Under the pieces are notes generated by a model, which searched no databases, was not told where the DNA came from, and saw only the letters and a list, made by a program, of their open reading frames with translations. Shown here in pieces: positions 15,970-22,774 of a DNA stretch of 60,650 nucleotides (positions are counted from its first letter, which is position 1; the number at the start of each line of letters is the position of its first letter). A program made the position numbers and the translations under genes. Location: NCBI RefSeq assembly GCF_001646865.1, contig NZ_LRRB01000315.1:1-60650 (forward strand). Direction: 5' to 3'. This DNA comes from Aldersonia kunmingensis. Its GTDB lineage: Bacteria; Actinomycetota; Actinomycetes; Mycobacteriales; Mycobacteriaceae.

Positions 15970-16388
15970 CACTCCGATGCCGACATGATCCGCATCATGT
16001 GTGCCCGCAGAGCCTCGGTCAGCTCCGGGTTGTGCATGGCGAACTCGGCGTCGAGACGGGCCACCACCTCGCCTGCCCGCGCCAGCAGCGCCTCACCGTC
16101 GGCCGTCACTCGCAGCGTCGACGCGGCGCCGGCATGCGCAGTTCCGTCGTCGACCAGTCCGGCGGCAACGAACGCGGCGACCGCGGTGTGGGCACTCTGC
16201 ACGGTGATCCGCGAGCGCCGTGCGAGCTCGCTGAACGAGATGCCCGGCGTGCCGCGGACGTGACCCAACAGGCCGTACTTGCGGGTGGTGAGCCCGAGCG
16301 GTTTCAGCGCCTCGGCGTAGGCGGCCTCCCAGACGCGGCCCACGGTGAGCAGCGCGATCGTGGGGCTGAAGGGAGGCGGCTCGGACAT
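15969..16388 (-). CDS. MarR family transcriptional regulator
   Basis: The 139-aa protein has the MarR winged-helix pattern: GLTTRKYGLLGHVRGTPGIS, the recognition region ELARRSRITVQSAHTAVAAF, and the wing GAASTLRVTADGEALL. No Cys is present, so thiol-based redox sensing is unlikely. It is first in a two-gene unit with a rhodanese, and the palindrome at their junction is a candidate target. Confidence 0.87.
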   Translation of the reverse strand: MSEPPPFSPTIALLTVGRVWEAAYAEALKPLGLTTRKYGLLGHVRGTPGISFSELARRSRITVQSAHTAVAAFVAAGLVDDGTAHAGAASTLRVTADGEALLARAGEVVARLDAEFAMHNPELTEALRAHMMRIMSASE

Positions 16389-16429
16389 GTGGGCAGGCTA
16401 CCCACCGGTTCTGCGGTACCCGCGGGTGT

Positions 16430-16795
16430 TCACCAGACTGTTGCCAGCCAGGCGGCCGCGGCCGCTACAACGATCAACGCGATGTTGAGGCCGACTTCTT
16501 TGGTCTCGCCGCGACGGAAATGAACTCCCGCGGCGAGGATCTGAAGAACGACGAATCCGACGGCGGTGAGCAGCGCGACGACCGGCGCGATACCGAGCGC
16601 AGGCGGAAGAAGCAGCCCGAAGGCGCCGAGGACCTCGATGACGCCGATGCAGCGCACCAACCACATGGGCACGGTCGTCCCGGCCCACGCCATCATCGGC
16701 GCAAGCTGTTCCTGGCTCTGGATTACCTTCTTGCTGCCCCCGAACAGGTAGAACGCGGCGAGTAACCCGGCCACGATCCAATAGGCGATTTCCAC
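16430..16795 (-). CDS. DoxX-like membrane protein
   Basis: This 121-aa protein has four predicted membrane helices: AYWIVAGLLAAFYLFGGSKK, VRCIGVIEVLGAFGLLLPPA, VALLTAVGFVVLQILAAG and NIALIVVAAAAAWLATVW. The short Lys-containing loop after helix 1 and the RCIGxxEVLGA helix fit the DoxX/DoxD-like family. Members are linked to thiol redox stress in mycobacteria, but this protein's partner is not visible. It starts with GTG after GGGA at good spacing. Confidence 0.75.
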   Translation of the reverse strand: MEIAYWIVAGLLAAFYLFGGSKKVIQSQEQLAPMMAWAGTTVPMWLVRCIGVIEVLGAFGLLLPPALGIAPVVALLTAVGFVVLQILAAGVHFRRGETKEVGLNIALIVVAAAAAWLATVW

Positions 16796-16994
16796 TGCGC
16801 GTCCCTTCGGTCCGTTATCGGCACCAAGACCTTACGAAGAGATACGCAGCCGGAGACAATTGGACGGCGAAAGATTCAGCGCGCCTCACGAATGAAAAGT
16901 AATGCTCGAGGGACGATTACCGATGTACGAATCAGCAAACCGAGAACCACCTACGAGCTAACGGTCCGTCCGCCACGCACGGAAGTGTTTGATC

Positions 16995-17147
16995 ATGAGG
17001 CTGAATTCGATCCTGCACCGGGGGCAAGCTGTCCCGTTGCTGAAGACTGCCCGCATGAAGGGCGATCCCAAGTCCTGGCCGAGCGAGAAGCTCGAGCGAT
17101 TGTTGACGCCCAACGAGATGGACCAGGTCCTCAGGCGCCGCCTCTAA
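16995..17147 (+). CDS. Possible 50-aa protein
   Basis: This short ORF (ATG 16995, TAA 17145-17147) has high GC3 and a coherent helical, basic translation ending in WPSEKLERLLTPNEMDQVLR. No stop occurs upstream in frame until 16961, so a longer start is not excluded. There is no clear Shine-Dalgarno. It may be a small gene or a fragment of a decayed one; I do not recognise it. Confidence 0.3.
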   Translation: MRLNSILHRGQAVPLLKTARMKGDPKSWPSEKLERLLTPNEMDQVLRRRL

Positions 17148-17222
17148 CCCGCCCGCCATGGCGCGGTCGCTCGGCGCCCAACCGGGCGAGGCGCACACCA
17201 CTCACCATGCGCAGCAATTCGG

Positions 17223-17235
17223 CATACTCGATTAG
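17223..17235 (+). promoter_or_regulatory. Candidate -10 element for a leaderless transcript
   Basis: CATACT at 17223-17228 lies seven bases before the GTG at 17236. The GTG is the first possible in-frame start, since TAG precedes it, and it has no Shine-Dalgarno. This spacing fits the leaderless mRNAs common in mycobacteria. The call rests on position only. Confidence 0.3.
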
Positions 17236-18924
17236 GTGACGACCCCGCGTGCGACTCGCACCACCAGCACGTCCGCAAAGCCGATCATCCTCAGCGTCGA
17301 TGACGATCCGGGAGTTTCCCGGGCGGTCGTGCGTGACCTGCGCCGGCACTACGGCGAGGACTACCGAACGATGCGGGCAGAATCCGGGCCGGCGGCGCTC
17401 GACCTGTTGCGGGAGACCAAACTGCGCGGCCAGCAGGTCGCGGTAATCGTCGCCGACTTCCGGATGCCGGGGATGAATGGCATCGAGTTCCTCGAACAGG
17501 CGATGGACCTGCATCCCTTCGCTCGTCGCGTATTGCTCACCGCCTACGCCGACACGGACGCCGCGATCGATGCGATCAACGTCGTCGATCTCGACTATTA
17601 CCTGCTCAAGCCATGGGATCCGCCGGAGGAGAAGCTCTACCCGGTGGTCGACGCGCTGCTCGAGGCGTGGCGAACCGCCGATCACCGGCCCATCGCCGAA
17701 ACGAAGGTGGTGGGTCATCGCTGGTCGGCGCGATGTTCCCAGGTGCGCGAATTCCTGGCTCGCAACCAGGTGTCCTACCGCTGGTTCCTGGCGGACGAGC
17801 CCGAGGGCGCGCAGCTGCTCGAGGCGGCCGGCGCGGACGCGGACAGTTGCCCCGTGGTCATCACCGAATCCGGAGAGCCGCTGGTCAACCCGACCGACGC
17901 CGAGCTCGCTGGGCGCGTTGGGCTCACGACGACGCCGTCGCAGGAGTTCTACGACCTGATCGTGGTGGGCGGTGGCCCGGCCGGACTCGGTGCCGCGGTC
18001 TACGGCGCCTCGGAGGGTTTGCGGACGGCGTTGGTGGAACGAACCGCGACCGGCGGGCAGGCCGGGCAGAGCTCACGCATCGAGAACTACCTCGGCTTTC
18101 CGGACGGCGTGTCCGGCTCACAACTCGCCGAACGCGCGCGGCGACAGGCCACCAAGTTCGGCGCCGAGCTGATTACTGCCCGCGACGTGGTCGGGCTGGA
18201 GGTGAATGGTTCGGCGCGCACGGTGCGCTTCGCGGACGGTGGTTCGCTCGACGCACACACCGTGGTGGTGGCGACCGGCGTGCACTACCGCCGGCACCCG
18301 GCGCCCGGCGTGGACGATTTCACCGGCCGCGGCGTGTACTACGGCTCTGCCATGACGGAAGCGGCGGCGTGTGCCGCGTCGGACGTCTACATCGTCGGCG
18401 GCGCGAACTCCGCGGGGCAGGCGGCCGTGTACCTGTCCCGCACCGCGCGCTCGGTGACGATCCTGGTCCGCGCCGAATCCCTGCAGGCGTCGATGTCGCA
18501 CTACCTGATTCAGCAGATCGAGCAGATCCCCAACATTGTGGTTCGGGCCTGCACCGAGGTGATCGGCGCCGAGGGCGATGGCCATCTGGAGCGAATCATT
18601 CTGCGGGACAACGTGTCCGGTGCCGAGGACAAAGTCGATGCGCAGTGGCTGTTCCTGTTCATCGGCGCCGCGCCGCAAACGGATTGGCTCGACGGCCGCC
18701 TCGCGCGCGATGAGCGCGGGTTCGTGCTCGCCGGTCCGGATCTGACGGTCGGCGGGACACGTCCACCCGGATGGGATCTCGACCGCGCGCCCCACCATCT
18801 CGAAACGAGCGTTCCCGGCGTATTCGTCGCGGGCGATGTGCGTTCGGACTCGGCCAAGCGCGTGGCGTCGGCGGTGGGGGAAGGCGCGATGGCCGTGATG
18901 TTGGTGCACAAGTATTTGGCCTGA
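17236..18924 (+). CDS. Receiver domain fused to thioredoxin-reductase-like flavoprotein
   Basis: The 562-aa protein has three parts. Residues 15-145 are a response-regulator receiver domain with acidic cluster DDD, phospho-acceptor Asp74 in IVADFRMPGMNG, and Lys in LLKPWD. Residues about 155-230 look like a small thioredoxin/glutaredoxin-fold domain. Residues 238-562 are an FAD/NAD(P) oxidoreductase with IVVGGGPAGLGAA, GGQAG, YIVGGANSAGQAAVYL and the FAD-binding GVFVAGDVR. The CxxC of true thioredoxin reductases is absent: the corresponding segment reads SAMTEAAACAAS. It may therefore pass electrons without a dithiol or act as a redox-regulated sensor. It is the first gene of an operon with the kinase that probably phosphorylates it. 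Confidence 0.87.
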   Translation: MTTPRATRTTSTSAKPIILSVDDDPGVSRAVVRDLRRHYGEDYRTMRAESGPAALDLLRETKLRGQQVAVIVADFRMPGMNGIEFLEQAMDLHPFARRVLLTAYADTDAAIDAINVVDLDYYLLKPWDPPEEKLYPVVDALLEAWRTADHRPIAETKVVGHRWSARCSQVREFLARNQVSYRWFLADEPEGAQLLEAAGADADSCPVVITESGEPLVNPTDAELAGRVGLTTTPSQEFYDLIVVGGGPAGLGAAVYGASEGLRTALVERTATGGQAGQSSRIENYLGFPDGVSGSQLAERARRQATKFGAELITARDVVGLEVNGSARTVRFADGGSLDAHTVVVATGVHYRRHPAPGVDDFTGRGVYYGSAMTEAAACAASDVYIVGGANSAGQAAVYLSRTARSVTILVRAESLQASMSHYLIQQIEQIPNIVVRACTEVIGAEGDGHLERIILRDNVSGAEDKVDAQWLFLFIGAAPQTDWLDGRLARDERGFVLAGPDLTVGGTRPPGWDLDRAPHHLETSVPGVFVAGDVRSDSAKRVASAVGEGAMAVMLVHKYLA

Positions 18925-18941
18925 CCTATCGAGGAGGATCG

Positions 18942-20420
18942 ATGAGCACCGGATTACCTTGCGATCCAACCGAACTACGTTCGCTGTTCCTGTTCGAGAA
19001 GCTCGACGACGCTCAGATCGATTGGCTGTGCCGCGACGGCCGGATCGTCCTGCTCGAACCGGGTCGGGTGTATCGCGAGGGAGATCCGGCGACGTGCTTC
19101 TACGTGCTCCTCGACGGCGAGTTGCGGCTCACCAGGCTGTCACGCGGCGATGAAATCGAGACGGTGCGCTCGCATCAGCGCGGCGCCTACTCGGGTGCAT
19201 GGAGTGCCTACGTCGGCGACCGCGTCGAGCAGAATTACGACGCGTCGATGTATGTGACGGTGCCATCCCGGTTCTTCGTGCTCGATGCCTCGACGTTCGC
19301 GGGCATGATGCGTGAGTGGTTCCCGATGGCGGTGCACCTGCTGGAAGGTCTGTTCTTCGGCAGCCGGAACACCCGTCAGATCCTCGATCAGCGCGAGCGG
19401 CTGCTTGCCCTCGGTTCGTTGTCGGCGGGGCTCACCCACGAACTCAACAACCCAGCAGCGGCCGCGGTGCGGGCCACCGAATCGTTGCGAGAGCGGATTG
19501 CCGGCCAGCGTCACAAGCTCGCGATGATCGCGAAGGGCAAGTTCGAGGCCTCGGCGCTCGAATCGCTGGTGCGGTTGCAGGAGGAAGCCGCCGCTCAGGT
19601 GGCCAAGGCGCCGACGCTCACCCCAATCGAGGAATCCGATCGCGAGGACGCGCTCAGCGATTGGTTCGACGATCACGGCATCGACGGTGGCTGGTCGCTC
19701 GCACCGACATTCGTGCAGGCAGGTATCGACGAGGACTGGCTCGAACGGGTCGTGAGCACGCTCGAGGGCGCGGGCGAGGGGACATTCGAGGGCGCCATCC
19801 GCTGGCTGAACTACACGGTCGAGACCGAGCTACTGATGAATGAGATCGGCGATTCGACCAAGCGCATCTCCACGCTCGTGGATGCGGCCAAGCAGTACTC
19901 CCAGATGGATCGCGCCCCGTTCCAAGTCGTCGATGTGCACGGACTGCTCGACAGCACGCTCGTGATGCTCGCGCGCAAGATCGGCGACGGCATCGAGGTG
20001 GTCAAGGAGTATGACCGCACACTGCCCGAATTACCCTGCTATGCAGCCGAACTGAACCAGGTATGGACCAACCTGATCGACAACGCAGTGGCCGCGATGC
20101 AGGGCGCCGGGACGTTGACCGTGCGCACCTATCGGGAAAATGATTGTGCGGTAGTGGAAATCGCCGACACCGGTCCCGGGGTGCCCGAGGAAATCCGCAG
20201 CCGCATCTTCGAACCCTTCTTCACCACTAAGCCGGTCGGTGAGGGCACCGGCCTCGGCCTGGACATCTCGTTCCGGATCGTGGCCAACAAGCATCGCGGC
20301 GATATTCGGGTGAAGTCGCAACCGGGAGACACCCGGTTCATCGTCCGCCTGCCGCTGGAGCCACCGGAGCGCGATGGCACACCTGAAGGCGACACGAATC
20401 CCGAGAGGAGCGAGGCATGA
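18942..20420 (+). CDS. Cyclic-nucleotide-binding-domain sensor histidine kinase
   Basis: The 492-aa cytoplasmic protein begins with a cNMP-binding/Crp-like barrel (residues about 10-130: GRVYREGDPATCFYVLLDGE, then LRLTRLSRGDE). It continues with a dimerisation helix whose phospho-accepting His is His166 (SLSAGLTHELNNPAAAAVRA). The C-terminus has the HATPase boxes N (WTNLIDNAVAAM), G1 (IADTGPGVPEE), F (IFEPFFTTKP) and G2 (GEGTGLGLDISFRI). The longer frame upstream overlaps the reductase gene; ATG 18942 follows AGGAGG. No membrane segment is seen, so it senses an internal signal. It overlaps the zinc-finger gene by four bases. Confidence 0.9.
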   Translation: MSTGLPCDPTELRSLFLFEKLDDAQIDWLCRDGRIVLLEPGRVYREGDPATCFYVLLDGELRLTRLSRGDEIETVRSHQRGAYSGAWSAYVGDRVEQNYDASMYVTVPSRFFVLDASTFAGMMREWFPMAVHLLEGLFFGSRNTRQILDQRERLLALGSLSAGLTHELNNPAAAAVRATESLRERIAGQRHKLAMIAKGKFEASALESLVRLQEEAAAQVAKAPTLTPIEESDREDALSDWFDDHGIDGGWSLAPTFVQAGIDEDWLERVVSTLEGAGEGTFEGAIRWLNYTVETELLMNEIGDSTKRISTLVDAAKQYSQMDRAPFQVVDVHGLLDSTLVMLARKIGDGIEVVKEYDRTLPELPCYAAELNQVWTNLIDNAVAAMQGAGTLTVRTYRENDCAVVEIADTGPGVPEEIRSRIFEPFFTTKPVGEGTGLGLDISFRIVANKHRGDIRVKSQPGDTRFIVRLPLEPPERDGTPEGDTNPERSEA

Positions 20421-20767
20421 GCGAACCGGTGCTGGGCATCGACCCGACGATGCCACCGAGCGGAACCGGCTGCGCCGAATGCGATGCGGTCGAAGGCTGG
20501 TGGGTGCATCTGCGCCGCTGCGCGCAGTGCGGCCATATCGGTTGTTGCGACACCTCGCCAGCGCAGCACGCCACTGCGCACGCGCGGCTCACCGGCCACC
20601 CGATCATCCAGAGCTTCGAGCCGGGGGAGGACTGGTACTGGGACTACCGGACCCAGGAGGCAACGGGCGGCCCGGAACTCACCCCGCCGCAACATCGCCC
20701 GGTCGAACAGCCCTCACCCGGCCCAAAGGGCCGTGTTCCGCTGGACTGGCGGCAGCACATTCACTGA
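20417..20767 (+). CDS. UBP-type zinc finger protein
   Basis: The 116-aa protein carries a zf-UBP domain: GCAECDAVEGWWVHLRRCAQ, then CGHIGCCDTSPAQHATAHAR and LTGHPIIQSFEPGEDWYWDY. The Cys and His ligands for structural zinc are present. In eukaryotes this fold binds the free Gly-Gly tail of ubiquitin; the bacterial ligand is unknown. It starts inside the kinase stop (ATGA overlap), so it is translated with the reductase and kinase, and it may tether this module to a protein with a free C-terminus (inference). Confidence 0.87.
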   Translation: MSEPVLGIDPTMPPSGTGCAECDAVEGWWVHLRRCAQCGHIGCCDTSPAQHATAHARLTGHPIIQSFEPGEDWYWDYRTQEATGGPELTPPQHRPVEQPSPGPKGRVPLDWRQHIH

Positions 20768-20773
20768 CGCGCG

Positions 20774-21664
20774 CTAGCCGGCCGGCGTCAGGTGGGCGAT
20801 GATGCCGTCGAGATCGAGGACGAATTCTGTCGGCCGGAATGTGTGGCCGCCCGCGCTCGTGTGGAAAATGGGCGCCATGCCGTTGGCACGCAGCAGTTCT
20901 ACGAAGAACTTTTGTGTTTCGCGGACGACCTTTTCATTGACGAAGTCGAAGAGCTTGAGCGGGTCGGGAGAATCCCCGGACACCAGGAAGATCCTTGTGT
21001 CCTTGTATCGGTTCACGTCCTCGCATGGGTCGTCGGCCTTCACCTTCGCCTCGTCCCAGGGCACGCCGTACACGGCGCCGAAGCCCAATTCGACCAGGAA
21101 TGAGCTGAGGTTTGCCCAGTGCGTCACTATGCCGCCGTTGTGCCGCAGGCTCGCCGGACCGGAGTACGCGCTCGTCGACGCGAACTTGTTGGGGTACTTT
21201 CCGGCGTATTTCAACGCGCCGAAGCCGCCCATCGAGAAGCCGCCAACCGCGCGGCCGGCTTTGTTCGCATGGGTGGGGAAGTTGTCGTCGATCCACGGGA
21301 TCAATTGATTGATGTGGAAGTTCTCCCAGTTGCGTGGGCCGACATTCGATCGGACCGGATTGCTGTACCAGCCCGCATTTCCACCGTCGGGCGTCACGAT
21401 GATGATCGGTCGGTCGACGGTTAATTGGCGGATATTCCAGACGGTGTCGAAGGTGCGGAAGTCTTCCATGCCGCCGTGCAACAGGTAGAGAACTGGATAA
21501 CGCTTCGCCGGATCGAAGCCGGTCGGAAGAACCACGTTGATGCCGGGACCGGGGGCGGGGCCTGGGGGCCAGCCGATTTCGGCGGTTTGGAATCGGTAGA
21601 ACTTCAATCTTGCGTCGGCTTCGTTGCGATTGACGATGTGCAGGCCGTGACCATCGACTGGCAT
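20774..21664 (-). CDS. Alpha/beta-hydrolase esterase (esterase D/mycolyltransferase-like)
   Basis: This 296-aa protein has the fold and triad of the esterase family that includes the Ag85 mycolyltransferases: VVLPTGFDPAKRYPVLYLLH, the nucleophile elbow GGFSMGGFGAL, Asp in VSGDSPDPLKLF, and His in SAGGHTFRPTE. The ATG at 21664 is chosen because GAGGGG precedes it. From that start there is no signal peptide, so unlike Ag85 it is probably intracellular. The upstream open frame adds no export signal either. It is convergent with the zinc-finger gene, six bases away. Confidence 0.8.
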   Translation of the reverse strand: MPVDGHGLHIVNRNEADARLKFYRFQTAEIGWPPGPAPGPGINVVLPTGFDPAKRYPVLYLLHGGMEDFRTFDTVWNIRQLTVDRPIIIVTPDGGNAGWYSNPVRSNVGPRNWENFHINQLIPWIDDNFPTHANKAGRAVGGFSMGGFGALKYAGKYPNKFASTSAYSGPASLRHNGGIVTHWANLSSFLVELGFGAVYGVPWDEAKVKADDPCEDVNRYKDTRIFLVSGDSPDPLKLFDFVNEKVVRETQKFFVELLRANGMAPIFHTSAGGHTFRPTEFVLDLDGIIAHLTPAG

Positions 21665-21795
21665 GTGAACCCCTCGCTTCGTTGCACAGACCGCAGTTTC
21701 GGCCGCCTGGTTCACGACGCTAATCCGCCGGGCCACCCGATGGACCGAGTACTTCACTACTCGAATCCGTGGTGACCCGGCGGTGGGCTGAGGCG

Positions 21796-22314
21796 TCAGT
21801 CGCGGGTGAGCGGCGCGCGCAGGCGCATGGTGACGACCTTGCCGATCATGAAACTCGGCGCGCGAATGCCGAGCGACCTGCGGTCGAACGTCGCCTCAGC
21901 GACGAGCACCATGCCCAGGCTCGTGCGGTCACGATCGGCGTGGAATTCCACTCGGGTTTCGCGGCCGCGCGCGGAGAACGTGCCGGCCACGGTCCAGCCA
22001 TCGGCCGTGGCGCTGACCTCGTCCGCGCTGAAGATCGCGTACGGGTGTGCATCCAGGTCGAGCAGGCCCGGCTTGCGCAAATCCTTGTCGCGACGCTTGT
22101 GGCCGGTGTCGATGGCGCTGAGATCCACTTCACCGCACACGCTTTCGAGCTGGCCGTCGGGTCCGAAGGTTACGGATCCGGAACGCACTGGCACGGTGCC
22201 TTCAACGGTCTTACCGTGGTTGCGCACGGCAAATATCGCAGTACTCGCCGATGCGTCCACCGTCCACTTACCGGCCTTCGTGACGACGCGGGCGTCGTCG
22301 ATTGCCCTGCTCAT
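21796..22314 (-). CDS. YceI family protein
   Basis: The 172-aa product has the YceI lipocalin-like pattern: GKWTVDASASTAIFAVRNHG, TVPVRSGSVTFGPDG, a VDLSAIDTGHKRRDKDLRKP segment, and FSADEVSATADGWTVAGTFS. YceI proteins bind long isoprenoid or fatty chains. There is no signal peptide from the ATG at 22314, which has AAGGAGG seven bases upstream. It overlaps the preceding small gene by four bases (ATGA). Confidence 0.87.
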   Translation of the reverse strand: MSRAIDDARVVTKAGKWTVDASASTAIFAVRNHGKTVEGTVPVRSGSVTFGPDGQLESVCGEVDLSAIDTGHKRRDKDLRKPGLLDLDAHPYAIFSADEVSATADGWTVAGTFSARGRETRVEFHADRDRTSLGMVLVAEATFDRRSLGIRAPSFMIGKVVTMRLRAPLTRD

Positions 22315-22634
22315 CGCACTGCCTCCTTCTCGCGATCCCACGTGTAGACGACCTCACGGATTTCGACGCGGTCCGGTCCCGTCAGCAGTGCCGGGTCCTC
22401 GCCGGGCAGCAGCTCGGTCGCCATGATGGCCTGCTGCGCGTCGAGCAGGTCTTGCTCGGTCATGCCGATCGAGACGATGACGTCCGATCCATCCGGTCCG
22501 CGCAGGACGTGGGTCCCGACGATGCCGGGTACGGATTTCACCGCGTCGGCGACCCGATGTTCGCCGGCGTAATCGTGGGCGGCGAGCTGAGCCGCGGTGC
22601 GGGGTCCGTCGAAGTAGGTCAACTGGACGTACAT
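22311..22634 (-). CDS. Small ABM-like protein
   Basis: The 107-aa protein has an alternating strand-helix pattern (MYVQLTYFDGPRTAAQLAAH, later DVIVSIGMTEQDLLDAQQAI) resembling the dimeric alpha-beta barrel of antibiotic-biosynthesis-monooxygenase-like proteins. The function cannot be set. ATG 22634 has AAGGAG upstream; a longer open frame to 22715 would run into the regulator's promoter. It is first in a two-gene unit with yceI and diverges from the LuxR regulator. Confidence 0.7.
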   Translation of the reverse strand: MYVQLTYFDGPRTAAQLAAHDYAGEHRVADAVKSVPGIVGTHVLRGPDGSDVIVSIGMTEQDLLDAQQAIMATELLPGEDPALLTGPDRVEIREVVYTWDREKEAVR

Positions 22635-22680
22635 GGCGTTCTCCTTGTCGGTGTTGAAGTCGCTCGGTGTTGAACTCTCG

Positions 22681-22755
22681 AACTCGAGTTTCGATTCGTT
22701 TGGCCCCGCAGACATCAGTGCCAGTACGTAGCCGAGTACTGAACTCGAGTACCGA
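22681..22755. promoter_or_regulatory. Paired ACTCGAGT palindromes in a divergent spacer
   Basis: ACTCGAGT occurs at 22682-22689 (extended to the 10-bp palindrome AACTCGAGTT) and again at 22743-22750, 61 bases apart, about six helical turns. Both copies lie between the ABM-like gene and the LuxR gene. They are candidate sites for the LuxR protein or another dimeric regulator. Confidence 0.4.
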
Positions 22756-22774
22756 GCAGCGATCGGAACCCTCG

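Larger units (their letters stand above)
16796..17235. other. 440-bp spacer before the receiver-reductase operon
   Basis: The first part (about 16840-16960) is less GC-rich than its surroundings and shows no coding pattern. A 50-codon ORF at 16995-17147 is described separately. A 25-codon open stretch (17158-17235) ends with TAG directly before the next GTG and is probably not a gene. The promoter of the 17236 operon should lie at its right end. Confidence 0.5.

Noticed and set aside
16892..17239. 115-aa plus-strand frame before the receiver-reductase operon
   Set aside because: It has no domain, no ribosome site and random-looking composition, and it overlaps the better 50-aa frame and the operon start.
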